64,000 nt of DNA from Liolophura sinensis (taxonomy: Eukaryota > Mollusca > Polyplacophora > Chitonida > Chitonidae), in assembly GCF_032854445.1 (NCBI RefSeq), contig NC_088302.1:28618330-28682329 (forward strand), read 5' to 3'. A program made the position numbers and the translations under genes. Below are positions 43,894-57,600 of the stretch, piece by piece; within the stretch, counting starts at the first letter, position 1, and the number at the start of each line of letters is the position of its first letter. Under the pieces are notes generated by a model. That model made no database searches. It was not told where the DNA came from and was given only the letters and a program-made list of their open reading frames with translations.

Positions 43894-45508
43894 AGCATGC
43901 ATTGAGCTCAGGTTTTGCATGCTTGCAAAGCAGAGTAACACCAGAGGGATGTTTCATTGCTCATGACCATCATGTTTGTTAATGGCCATAAATTACCAAA
44001 TTCATCACCTTCTCAGTCTGTATAACCTCCAAGGCCACAGAAGTGGAATGTACGTCATCACAGCTTCATTATACAAGTCCTTCATCCAGTCCCTTTTGAT
44101 TTTACAAATCCACCAAGAAGATCAAAGGCCTCCCCAAGGTGTTTGATATCAAAGTAACGAAGTACCAGCAGAATTATAAACTGCAACAGTATTGGTCATC
44201 ATTTCAATGATTTGGAAGATTCATTATTAGATGTTTGTCACACCAATCTTTGTCACATTGTCACACCAATCTTCACAATACCTACATGTATAGAACAAGA
44301 GTTCAGGATTTAATATATAACATGTATATATAGCAAGAGTTTCTTTTTTCAAAAAAAACAAGTACATAGAAAATAAAACAGGCATATTTTCAAGACGTCT
44401 TAATTCTAGCGACAATGTATGAAGTCGAATGGCTGATGAAAGCATGGTCATGTGGCACTGCATCTCAGTAAGGTGTGAGTGGGCCATTATCTGGTGGTTT
44501 GGGGCACTTTTATGTCAATGGCTCAGACACACAAGGTGCAGGTTCAAACTGTCACTGCTTGTGGGGCCTTCGTGGCAATAAGCGGACGATGCCGTTAGAG
44601 TGGTTATTTGCGCAATCTTGTGTTCTTTGAAGACCATTCATATTTCTACAATTATATCATGTGTATATTTGTACATTTCATGTGGGAAAGTTCATCTGTA
44701 AACTGCTAAAGGTCAGCAGCATGTGCCCAACCTTTAAGGGGCATATATACAGTGGTAAATATGTAATGAGAAAACCCTACTTTGACAATTTTGTTTTCTT
44801 TTATTGTTGTTTACCACCACATTCAAGAATTTTTCTCTTATGCAATGCCAGCTACTGCGGGAAAGGGAAATGCCTTGGAGAAAACCACTAACATTTGGCA
44901 AGTTACTGGCAAATGCCGTGCAGGCTACTATGAGTGATCTTTGGTCTGTGAACCTACGTGGTTGAAATGTTGAATATGCAGAAGTTAATGTTACCTTTAA
45001 AATTGATCACATAAGCTTTCAGATGGCGACAGTATAAATTTACTGTAACCGTAACAGGTAGGGTTGTTGAGTTAAATCACAAAACACACTCACTCACTCA
45101 CAAGTCAGAGTAGTCCTCACTCAAAATACTGACTACACCAATTTGCTTTAAGTTATTCGGGGCTAATTTAGCTGCATCAACCTAAACTCACCAATTAACA
45201 GAGGGGTGTTTCTGGAAGCAGTGCCTAGCCTCTAGTTACTCCTGGACCGATTCTGTGAAGTTGTAAATCATTTACCCCAATTCCTCCAATTTTCCGTACA
45301 TGAAAGAGCAACGTTCTCACATTTTTAATTCGATTTTGGTAACAAAAGTACATTGCTTGGATCTCAGGGCTCACAAAAAGTATGATTTTATCAGACATCA
45401 CGGAATAATGCCTTCAGAATATGCACACCAAGCAAACATAAGAAAAAGTTGAATTACTGAAAGTCTGTTAATCTGTGACATTCTTTTTGGAAGTGATCAA
45501 AGTTTCAC
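43894..45508. other. intergenic between convergent genes
   Basis: It holds one weak old family-A-like SINE at about 44,805-44,945 (minus; CATTCAAGAATTTTTCTCTT) and a short (CACT)n run near 45,090. No gene recognised. Confidence 0.4.
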
Positions 45509-46147
45509 CTAAAGAGTCAAACTTGCTTCTTGATCATCAGAAGTTTCCTGCGTTCCACTTTGAAGGATTATTGCTGAACACAACACTGGTAATATTTCAG
45601 ACAGGTTATGGTTTTGTTGGACTTCCACATCACTGAGATGTAGTTCATGTCGTGAAATCCCGCTTCCGAGTGTTAATATAATTAAAAATGATAGAAGAGA
45701 CATGTGAACACGAGTCTATCCGATAACCTGCAAATCATGCTGTAAAAAGTAATTTTGCCTTACATGAGGATATGCAGTATCTTTCATATGCTGTACAGTT
45801 CTGTATGGCTTAGACACCCAGTAATGTCCCTGCCTGCAAAACTTAGGTCATCATGACATCCACATAATTACTTGCCTTTATTCCACTTTAGATGAAACCT
45901 TGCTTTCCTCCAGACAACCAATAGTTTTATTTACACATTGCTTTTCAATCCTGTTGTACAATATATTAGGTCTCCCCTGTTACAGACAAGGGCAACCAGT
46001 CGAAATAACCTATGTAACAATTCCCTGAAGTTTTTACGGTCCTGTACCATTTTCACGGTGCTGTACTGTACTACAAACCTCACTAACCAAGGCATCGCAG
46101 CCAGTAATTATACTTAATAACTTAAAGACCGTCTACTTGAATGGCAT

Positions 46148-46305
46148 TTTAAGCCATACTGAGGAAGACTTCACTTACATGATGGCTACCACCATTTTTG
46201 TGGAAGGAAATCGGGCAGAGCCAAGAGGATACCTATGACGGGAGAGAAAGCCAGCATGAGTGTGACTTGGAACTCATTAGGACCACGCAGGTGAGAGGCT
46301 ATTTA
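46148..46305 (-). mobile_element. SINE family A, old degenerate copy
   Basis: Plus-strand CACTTACATGATGGCTACCA, GGAAATCGGGCAGAGCC, GAAAGCCAGCATGAGTGTGA and GTGAGAGGC follow the family order. It lacks a clear head and tail. It lies just beyond the proposed brat transcript end. Confidence 0.6.
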
Positions 46306-46382
46306 AAACTGTATCTCAATTTTAAATGTGCTTAACACTAACAAAGACGAATCAAAACAACTTTCTCAAGCAAACAATATAC

Positions 46383-46388
46383 TTTATT
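46383..46388 (-). promoter_or_regulatory. candidate brat poly(A) signal AATAAA
   Basis: Minus-strand AATAAA in the context TTCAATAAAGTATATTG. Everything between it and the brat stop codon is free of SINEs and minisatellites, whereas both flanks are dense with them. That fits a single long 3' UTR ending near 46,365. Confidence 0.5.
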
Positions 46389-49300
46389 GAATACCATTCA
46401 AGTTTACACTCGTAACAAAACTGATGAGAAATAGTAAAAATTGATTATACACCATACACGTTTGACAGATCATAAATTAACATAACCTCAAAATTATCAA
46501 ATCAAGGAATAATGAAAGGAGATCAGTATAACGCACCTTCCTCCCAAACATGAGGAAGGACAGCGGAACTACAGACTTTTACAGGACAACTATTGCATCT
46601 TAGTCAAACCGTGAAACAAGACAACTAGTCCTATAACACACAGGGATTACTGCATACACAATTTGGTTTCATTGGCTTGTGTCCAACTCCAATACAAATT
46701 AAACCAGCTTGATCTACTTTCTCAAACAAATTGCTAATTTTAAAACAATACATTTAATTTAATCATTCCCCTCGGGAGGTTCATGATCAGGATTACATTT
46801 CAGTCGGCCTCACAACAATACTCTTTTAAACGCGGCCTTAAATTGGGCAACAAGGTGGCTACACAACATGTAAAACTGTGGCGTATTTTTAAATCCACAA
46901 AAACACTTAAGCACCCAAGACATGATTATGCTACTCACAAAATGGTTCATCAAAACAGAACACTTTTTTTTTTCTGGTGCCCAGAATTAACTGGAGAACC
47001 TTTTGCATTATGCTACCCCAAATCCCAAAATTGTCTCCACTAGGAAAACTTAGTAAAAAAAAAAAAAAAAAAAAAAAGGAAAAAAAAAACATAAAAGAAA
47101 AAACTTTTTTTAACATTTTTTTTTTCAAACAGGCAATTATGGAATGTGTAGGCAATTGTTAACAACGATCAAACCAAAATTAACTGGCACTTGCTGGTCC
47201 AAGATTGCATACTGAATTGTAACTATAATGCTGTCTGTGGAAGGGAAGATGAAGCGGGTGATTCTTTAACCATTTAAAAATTAATAAAAACAGGACTTCT
47301 ACGAAGAACCTTTCTTTCGATGAATTTCACGGAGAAGTCTGAAACTCTTTAGACAGCCTTTGCACCCCATGAGATTCAGGATTAAAATAGTAAGCGATTT
47401 AAAATGAGGTAAAAGATCAAAGACCAGAAACAGCTCTCCAACAAACAACTGGCCAACTTTGGAATATTGTGGAATAAAAGACAGTTAAAAGTCGATCCGA
47501 CATCAGTCCTAGCTGGAGTTTGCAAAAACAGTTTTCTGTCACTTGAACGGACAGGAATGTATATCTACAGCCCATGGCTTATCTTCTGAAGTCAGTGTTG
47601 AGCCAGCAAAAGATTGTAGTAGGTGAAAAACAGTATTTTATAACAGAAAAACATCAGTTCTGTAAAGCCAACATACTTTGTTCACACGGAAAGTGGAGCA
47701 TGAAGACCTCAGTCTGCTTTAAGACATGAGCACAAGGTTTGCGTTATTGATTTGGGATAGCAATTGTTCAGAGCTGGCTGTGGGCTTGGATAAAGACGGC
47801 TCCCTGGTACCCTTCCCCACCCCTATTGCCCCAACAGCCATGAGTCACCACTCTTCCACCCGATGACTCATTCAACACTCAATACTGACAGCTGCTCATG
47901 CAAATGCTTTATCTCTATGGCAACAAATTACTCTGCAGTCTTGGCAGAAGGATTATCAACAAGGGCAAAAATTTACTACATAAATCCTCAGAATAATAAT
48001 AATAATAATAATAAAAAACCAACAAAAACACACCACATATAAACACTATAGTAACAAAATATGGAAAATTACACAATTTAACGGTCAAAAAGGTAACTTG
48101 TGATAGTAATATTCTGATAAGCACACGAACAATACTAAGTGAAATCAACATCAGCACCTTGTTACTTCAGGTTTCTGCTAGATGGACTGAACTTTGGGGT
48201 TGCTATGGTTACAATATCACATCAAAATGTAACGGTAGATATATATATATTTAACATTTTACACAGAACTAGAACACCGAATTAACACTCTACTGCAACA
48301 GACAATACTAACTGTGAGCACAATATTAGTAGCCAAGAATTTCTCGCCACAACATTTGTACAATTCTAGACTCTTAAAATTTACTGACATAGCAACTTTT
48401 GTTCATTTAGCCACGGAAGATGTACAGAGTAGATGAGGCAAACATCAAATTCTCATTTTTTAAGATTTTTTTCTCCTCTTTGTGTAACAATCAAATATTG
48501 CTATTCTAACTGTTAATTAAACTGTTAATAAACAAACCATTACAAAAAACACACATGGATCGGTTCTCAAAATTTGTGTGGACAATACACCAGTTCCAAA
48601 CAAGAATGGTCTCGATCAATTGTCCATTTATAATCAAAACACATTTGGCTCATTACAAAGTTCCACTGAATGAAAAAGGGTGGAACGTCTTATTTTCAAC
48701 TGACCCAGCAAAATATGCCAGACTAAAAATATAAGGAAGTTTAATGATGAATAACAAGTGGAAAAATAGTGGTAGTGATGAGAATGTGACTGTGCATGAT
48801 AACATGACGGCAGATTGGTCTGGCGGGACAAAAGGTCCAACCTCGGCCAGCTGCAGAAATTATGCCTTGACAAAAACAGATCCTATAAGAAGCTTTAAGC
48901 ACCAGATTAGAGTTCAACAATATAACTGTGGACTTTGGGAGTGAACAAATGAACAGGTGTACATTTAACCATACAAGTTACTGACATGCAGGAGGCCTCA
49001 AAACCAGGCATCAAACAGTCCATCCTCTACTACATATCAATGGCAAATTTGAAAAATATTTTCTGATACAAAAAGTGGTTCAGTCACGTCTAAAATCACA
49101 CCAAATCCACAATACATACACTACGTTACTTTGTGATTGCATAGCATTACATTGAGAAAAGAAGTTTACCTTAGATCAGGGACAACTGTGGTCTGCATAC
49201 ACCTAGGTCAGCCAATACACACATCTGTCCAGTGGCAAATTATGCTAGTCTGTCTATAAAGTTCAACATTCAATCTTACTAGGTTAATAGCTGGGCTTGA

Positions 49301-52300
49301 GTTCACCCACTGAACACTGGCAGTCAACACCAGCTCAGGCCTTTCACACAGGTTAACTCTATCATGTACATGTAGTTTGGTTACTAGCTTAATCAACCTA
49401 ATATTGAACAATTAATATAGGTATCAAAATAAATTAAAGTTATAACGCAAAAAAGAAAACAAAAAAAAAATTAAAACTTGATAAATTACATGTACACTGA
49501 AGCTGAGACTGTATTAAATAAGTACTTAGCTTTTAATATTAAAACTAAAGACATAAATATGTAATGGTGTGTGTTGGGCCACCAGACTGGGTCTCCTCAC
49601 TCCAGGGAGGACTTTAATACAATCAACAGCCAAGTAATGCAAGTTCCAAATGTGACATTATGACAGTAACAACAATAAAGTTCTGGCACAAATAAGTGTC
49701 ATGGCAGGATGGTTGGGGGTAGGGGGATATCAATACAGCTTTCAATTCAAATAAATAAATAACACAATTAAATATCACATAATAACTTAGCAACAGGTAA
49801 CTAATTTAATCCAGTCACAAAAATCTTTACTGTCTACTGAGCATTCAAGTTAGAAAATTGTCAGAAAGAAACTGAATAAAAAAACTGAAATTCAACTTAG
49901 AAATGGAAATGAATTTGTTCACGGAGATGACAGGGGTTTTTTTGTTTTGTTTTTGTTCCTGCCTTTTCAATATATATACATGTATTTTTTTTTGGCCAGA
50001 ATTTTTTTTTTTTTTGATTTTTTTTTTTATAGACAATCTCAATGAGAAAGAGTGTCTAGGCTGCGAGGCTGAAGTGCTACCAGTCACCTCAGCACAATCC
50101 AACAGTAAACCTCCCACCACATGCATCATTAAAAACAAGATGAGAATATGAAATGATGGCAAATCTTCAATGGTGATAATGAATCTTGCAATAAAAGTTC
50201 TGAAATGACCATTGTTTTAACAAGGTAACAAATTTAACAGAGCAAGAGGTTGCAGATAATCTGTTGCGATTCCACATGATTAGCACCAATTGATAATGGT
50301 TTGTGACATGAGTGGGGAAACAGATCCCCACAAAACTTAAGGAATCTAAACTGAAGGGACAAAATTACACAAACAGCCATGATTATGATGATGAAACATC
50401 ACCCTGTTAAAAATATAGTGATTAGCTCTTAAGGACATTCATAAAACTCCTGCTTCAGCAGCCAATAGCAGGTGTAGAAAATCCGGTACAGAGATAACAA
50501 AAAGCAAAGACGAGGTACCAGCAGTTCCAAGGCAAATATTAAAACTCTGACAGTTAATACAAGTAAGAAAGAATGCATTCAGTTTTGCCCTAGAAGAATA
50601 TTTTTGTAATATTTTAAAAATCTCAAGATTTTGATTAATTAGCAAGAGCTGTCTGCAATAGGAAGACACTAACTGTGGTGGTAAATGTGCCAACAATGAA
50701 GGACAATATCTGATGTGGTACACATGTATTATGATGTCTAAAATACAGATCAACATTTGTTCCGTTTTGAAGAGATATTTTAACTTCATAGCCAATTGTG
50801 GTACAACAGTTTTACAGAATATACTCATTCTGACAAATGGAGATATATAAATATAAAATGCATTATCTATTTTTGTCAAAAGTTTAACATTTCAATAGTA
50901 GCCAAAACTATACTAAATAAAACTTACAATGGAATATATTTGGATTTCACACAAAGCATTGTCCACCATTGGTATTTGTGGACCCTACAACATGCTCACA
51001 TCTAATCATATTACAAAAATATAAATACTCTTTGTATGCAAATTAGTCTAGTAACAAACTGTTCAATAAAAGGGCTCAAAATTGCACTATAGTCAAGTGA
51101 TCAACGAAAAAAATAAGCTTTTAGCAATTGAATTGATGTTTTGTTTGAGTGGCACGAACTCGGCAGCACACCTACTACAGACGGACCATGCAAGAACACT
51201 TTGTTGTGATGTGCTTTTGTAAGTAGATAATATATAAAGATTACGGATAGCAGAGCCTTCAAGCAAATATCACATCTCCAAGGACAAAAATAATAAATAG
51301 AGGGATAACAAGGGCAACAAACTAAAGTTAAAGGATTCAGGTGAGATAGTGTCCTGAAACTCAGACAATTACCCTCTGATATGCTTCATGCTACAGAGAA
51401 ATCATAATATTAACAACAGCTTTAACACGGACTAACAGCATACATTGATATCGAGATAGTTGCACAAATAACACTGAACCAAATCTATTGCAGTTTGATG
51501 AGGTAGGCACAGATAAAATAGTAATGATAGTGAACTACAATTTATCAACAGAAAACAATAATAGTAAACCATCACATTAAACCAACAACAGCCCACACTT
51601 TTTCAAACAAAATTTGCTAATTAAACACAAAATAAAGAAAACACAAGATGGAAAAATAGAAGAAAGACACATAAAAACGACAGGCCAAGAACGTTTGAAC
51701 ATCTGTATACAAGATCTGTGAAATACTTTTGCAAGTGGCACGCAGTCTGTCGTTGATGACGCAGCCGGTCATGATGCTCCACTGCTAGGTACTGAACACA
51801 GACTGACAACAGTGATTAAGTTTTGGGAATGGTATTAAACAGTTCAATGTTGATGTAGTAGCTTAGGGGACATAAATTGAACCCGAAGTTCAGTCTCCCT
51901 CCAAAAAACAGACCAGCCACTGTGCAAAGCACAAAACTTAGCTTTGTTGCACACTGAAACAAATACAGGTACAGAATTATAACTGCGACAATTCTTGGCT
52001 CTTTGCCCAGTTCAAAATGGACAAGTTGAATACTGACACGTCACCTTCCAGAATTTGGCAGATTTTCTGAATTGTGACTATTATAATATACTCAATCACG
52101 GACTCCAACTAGTCCCTTAGATCGACTTGTGTATAAAAACAAACAAAGCGACGTTCAAAACCTGACTAGCAAGTAATCTCCACAGCAGCCTTCATTTGGT
52201 CAATGTTCAATTTATAATAAAAATTTTATCAACTTGTAAACAAAGGACAGTCTTTACCCAAACAACAAATAACTTTCTCCTCTGGGAAAATGGCAACAAC

Positions 52301-52359
52301 CAACTAGCACAGCCACTGCATTTGGACAAGCACTGACCACACAACCAAAATAGAAGGGT
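46389..52359 (-). other. probable ~6-kb brat 3' UTR
   Basis: AT-rich, without introns or mobile elements that I can see. It contains homopolymer stretches (poly-A of about 23 near 47,055; a T-rich tract at 49,985-50,030), an (AAT)n run at about 47,995-48,013, and one minus-strand TGTATATA at 49,973-49,980, which matches the Pumilio element UGUANAUA. Long regulated 3' UTRs are common for developmental TRIM-NHL genes. Earlier poly(A) sites cannot be excluded. Confidence 0.5.
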
Positions 52360-54643
52360 CTAAAGACCAAGGCTTGGCACCTGGGCATAGCGGTAGATGT
52401 AGAGACGATAATCCTTGCTGGCCAGCACCACGGAGCCATCATCCATCAGCGACACATCAAAGCACTGGGCATGCTTCACCTTGCTCTCCAGGGCATTGAT
52501 CAGGTGGCCATCTTGAGTAAAGATGGTTAGATTGAAGTTGTTGTGGTTGTCTGCCACCAGAATTTCCCCAGCACTGTTGATGCCGACTCCAATGGGGTAG
52601 TTAGTGATGCCTTCTCCCCCAATCTGTCGTAGGAACACCCCTTGGTAGTTGAAAACCTTCACGCAGTGGGCACGGTTGTCGCTGATGAAGATTTCTTCTT
52701 TGTCGTTGACCACCACGCCATTGGGGAATTCCAGATGTTTGGAGCAGCCAAACTTGTTGAGGACATTGCCATACTGGTCAAAGATGAGCACTCTCATGAC
52801 TTTACATTCAACAATAACAATTCGCCCCTTGTTGTCAACGGTTACTCCTCGTGGGTGCTGCAGAATGTTTGCCCCAAACTTCCTGACAAACTGACCATAC
52901 TGGTTGAAGATTTGGATCTGGTGGGTTGGGCTTCTCTCGGTAACTATGATATCTCCAGAGGTCTTTACTACTGCCACACGGTTAGGATACAACAATTGGC
53001 CATCTCTCTTCCCACATTCCCCAAACTGGAACTTGAACCGCCCTTCCTTGTCAAAGATTTGAATTCGGTGGTTGTTTGTGTCAGCCACTATTATATCATT
53101 CTGGGCATTGACAGCGACTCCGCTGGGCTCTGTAAACTGGCCTTCAAGTACTCCAAATTCCCCAAACTTGCAATGGTATATCATCTTTTGGCGTTTGATC
53201 TGAGACTTTGGAGGGTACAGGTTGGTGTTGATCAGCTTGGAGGTGAGGTCTATGATTGGATCAGAGCTGGTGGAGAACACATCAATGCCATTGTGGAAAA
53301 TATCCAAGCCGCTAGACCACTTCTCATAGGGGTTGGTGTCGGCTGCTGGGTAGAAAAGGTTATTTGTTGAAGGGTACTGCTTGGTTAAGTTGGGCGCCTC
53401 AAATATATGGCTATTGGACAGGCCATTGCTGGTGGGAGCCATTCCATTAGGACGGGCAATGGGCTGAGGTTTGGTGATGGGTTGGAGGAGCTCATTTCCT
53501 TGACGCACATAGCCGAATGTGTTTCGGATCCCAGTCTGGATGGCCTGGAAGTTTGACACAAACTCTATGTCAAACATATTCAATTGGTTGTTAATGTCTG
53601 GGACACTGTTGAGCAAATTGTGAAAACATTGGTCGATGAAATTCTTGAAGAGAAGTATTTCAGTGGAATTAGCATGTTTCAAAAGTTTGTCAAGAAAGTC
53701 ACATCCTTGGTACAGTCGGTCGATATTCTCATGCATTTTTTGAGCTAGAGTGCTGAGCGAGACCTTCTTTCCATTAAAAATTTCATCCAATTCTTTCAGG
53801 GACTCCTGCTTCCTTTCCTCCAGCATTGCAATGTAGAAATTGTGGGTGTCATTGATGTCGTTTTGAGCCTTGTGGTAGTGGACCTGCAAACGGTTGGAGG
53901 TGTGTTCAATGCCCTTAGCTGCTCCTCTTAGTTCTCCAGCCTTTAGTTTGGCGTCCTCAGCAGTGTGTCGCATGTCTTCAATTTGTTTGCCACCAATTTC
54001 AGACATGAACTGGTACTCATGGCCTCGGCTGTGCTCCATGTAAGTGCATTCTTTGCAGATGGGAACAGAGCAGGTCTTGCAGAAGTATTTGAGGGTATCA
54101 TTTTTGTGGCGGGGACAATTGATAGCTTTCTCTGACTTGACATCATCTTTACTGCCCTGCAGCTCTCCCATGGTCATGACCCGGTGACCTTCAAAACAGT
54201 GCATGAACTGGTGAGCCATCACGCAGTTGGAGCACAAGAAATTGGCGCAATCGAAACATCTTGCCACAGCACTCATATCCTTGCTCTTGCAACCAGTGCA
54301 GTGTAGGGCACTGGACTCCAAAGCGAACGACTCCAAGATATTGCTGACTGCATAGTCGGACATGAGGCCTGTTAAGCCCTGTGGGGTCAGATAGGTGTCC
54401 TGGTGGCACTCTGGGCAGCTTATCTTCTCCGCCGACACCTGCAGCTTCTCCAGACATGGCTGACAAAATGTGTGGAAACAAGTCAGCACTTTGGGAATTG
54501 TATAAGTTTCATTGCACAAGGAGCATTTGGTGTTGACAGCGGCCTCCATCTCGCTGTCCGAGGAGTTGGATGCTGTGGTCAGGGTGTCGCTGGACGGGGT
54601 AGGGGACGACATGTTGGAGTCTCGGGCACCTAGCACATTGCAC
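52360..54643 (-). CDS. brat: brat main coding exon
   Basis: It carries residue 26 (split Arg) to 786, including every recognisable domain, and ends YRYAQVPSLGL then TAG. The acceptor is TTTGTGTGTTGCAG at 54,644-54,657. An internal ATG at 54,612 starts MSSPTPSSDT, which resembles the Drosophila Brat N-terminus MASSPTPSLD, so translation may also start here (750 aa). Confidence 0.97.
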
Positions 54644-57600
54644 CTGCAACACACAAATGACACCAACACTTAAACCAGTGACAAAACGATGTACACTGTG
54701 CCAGTGTTTACTAGATTAACACAAATGATTAAGTTAAGTTAAGACAAGTAGCGTAACAAAATTCAGCAGAATACTGTATATGGAATCAACCATATCAGCC
54801 CAAATATTTTTTTTTTACCTTGACTGAAATGTACATGGTCATACACTCAAAATTATCTTATCTAAAGCCTATAGCTAGAATGATGATTCTATTAGCCTGA
54901 AAATCTAAACACTACATTATTACTGTAGTTTCAATTATATCACAACAGTGTCCTATTGTCAAAGACACCAGTCATGACACACCCCTGTGTACAGATTTAT
55001 CTGGGATTACCACTTCTTGGTTTATCCTATCCTCCTAATGAAGCCGAACTAAAACATAATTTGTAAAGTGTTTCCCAACTAGGGGGACTGAAGCCATGCA
55101 ATAGTATGGGAATGGCAGAACATCACACCAATAAATTAACCCTCCATTAGAACCGATCTTTTACCGATGTGTAATGACAGTTCATGGGTCTTGTCTGGCG
55201 TTACCTTGCTATCTTATTAACCAATGCATAAACCCATTTATTTGCAACACCTATGACCAGTAAAGTGGAAATGCACTGTTGAGTGACAAAAGTAACAGGC
55301 CTGTCATCCCCTACAGCTTTACCAATGGTTTATATATGTAAATTTTTTCAACAAAAAGGCTTACGTTCAAAAAGAAGTGATCTCTACCCTAACAGTTTAG
55401 GTCATCAGAATAATATCTATGACCCAAGTCCACAACAGAACAAAAATGGATAAAATTTGGCTGCAAATGGATGAAATAGCCCCAGCTGTAACTTTAGCTT
55501 GTCATGGTGAAGGTATGAATGAAATTTTAATTCCATATGAAACGCTTTGAAGAAATCAATGGATATAATTTTGTCCAAACTGGACGTAGGGTCCAAAACT
55601 CAAATCTGATCGGTAACTGTGTTGAAGCAATGTACTAAGTTTCAATTCAACGTGATGAGAAATGTTCAAGAGTATGGACAACTAGTGTGACAGGTCTTTT
55701 CTGATGGACACGGTGCAAACACAGTCCCTCATGGGGACAGATATGAGATACATGTAAGTTGTCAGGTTAGGTCTCAGCACCTGTGCCTTTTTGGAGTATA
55801 AACATAAAAGAACATTATTTAAAAAAGGTGAGCTAATTCCACGTGACTTCAGATTTAAACTTCAATCAACAAAAGGCAACAAAATGGACTTCCCGTAGGT
55901 GTTCTTAACCTTTATAGCCGAGGGCAATGGGTAATAAAATGAAAGTAAACCACTATACAGTACAGCAGAGGGATTCTTCAGACCTAAAATCTATCTAACA
56001 GCCAGCGATTTATCAACTTCGGAGAGTGATTGGTCTTCAAACCATGGCCAACAGGCAATTAATTATACAGATTACCCCACTTTAAATAAATACCTGAAAG
56101 TATCCATAATATCGCAAACATAAAAGGCATCCATTTCTGAAGCACAGCCAGTGAAAATGGATGTATTCAGTTGAAGTTTTAAATTCTTGAGAAGAACGGT
56201 AAGTATCCAACTCTGCTGGACATATAGCTTATATGTACTCCAACAAATTATTCTGGCATCTTATTAGGATCTGCCCCTCAATGAATAGGTGAACCAAGCT
56301 CTGATTGGCCTACAGATCCCGTGATTCAAAACATGCAGAACTGAGCAGCTACTCACCCAATACCATAACTTTGGGGGTGAGTAACTACTATTCATGTGAA
56401 AACACAAGCTGAGGATATGAACAGTGCTCAGGTAGTAATCTGACAACTGAATGCTAATAAATACAAGACTGATAACAACAGGATATGGCTCAAACCTCCT
56501 TTCAAGTTATCAATTTCACTTCATCTAGAAAAGAGTGCAAAAGATGGCACACATATACTTAGTAGAATTCCCAGAAATGGGGCTACAAGTCTATTTGCTC
56601 AATTTATTCCAGGCTTTCCTAACTTAGATGGCAATGGCACGAACTGATAATGAAAATGAGTGTACACTGGGTGTAAAAAAAAAAAATTCATGTCTAAAAT
56701 GAGCTGAAGGGATGCAAATGCTTATGGTTCATACAGAAGAGTTTGAACCAAATTATAGCAACTTAACCTGTCAGTCTTCTCTTCTGTCAATACCCATTGT
56801 CTAAAATGTTTACTACTGTCAAAGTGAAAAAAAAACTACATGTAACCATTTAGTGATCTATAGAGGGTAGCTTCTTTTCAAAAAGCTTTTTACAAAACTT
56901 CAAATGGGCAAAAATTAGATACATCAGTGTTTAATTTCAACAAATTCAGCATTAGCTTTTGATGATGGAAACGCTTTCTTTTAACAAACAAATTCAAATA
57001 AATTTTACACCAACTTCGCTTTAAATTAATGGAATATTGTCAACGCGGTAAAAATTGATGTTATACTGTCAAAAGAACTACGTTATTTTTGTGTCAAAAA
57101 TTCTGGATATATGTCTCATTTCATTCTAAAAGCATATCAGCCTGCATGGAAGGTACTAGAAACTAGGGGAGACAACTGCCTATTGCATGTATACTAGGTA
57201 AGGTGGCAATTCATTCATATGAATAATTTTCATAGTGCACGTTCTTCTTGTACATGTATATGTAGCAGTGCTTATCCAAAAATGAAGGGTTATTTAATAA
57301 ACTTCAGACCACTTTTGACAGCAGTACAAAGCAATTAGCATATCTTATAATGCAAATAGCATATCTTATAAAGCAAATAGCATACCTTATAAAGCAATAA
57401 CTTACTGGCTACATACAGTGAATATTTATTGCCCACAGTTTAAATCTGAAAATGATAAGCTTCTTAACACTATCTCCATCAGCTAAGTTCAGCACTGTGA
57501 CTTAGACTGCTTTAGTGTTTGCTTGTAACATGCTCCCAAAAACCAGACAATGGAGCTTGTCTGAACAGTGTCCAGTTCACCCAAAGCTGGCCTTGCAATC

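Noticed and set aside
52642-53370. 242-codon plus-strand frame
   Set aside because: It is exactly antisense to the strongly conserved NHL-coding part of brat and is explained by codon bias there.
55140-55800. Possible diverged transposon in the large brat intron
   Set aside because: Composition looks repeat-like, but no terminal repeats, duplication or coding motif could be found.
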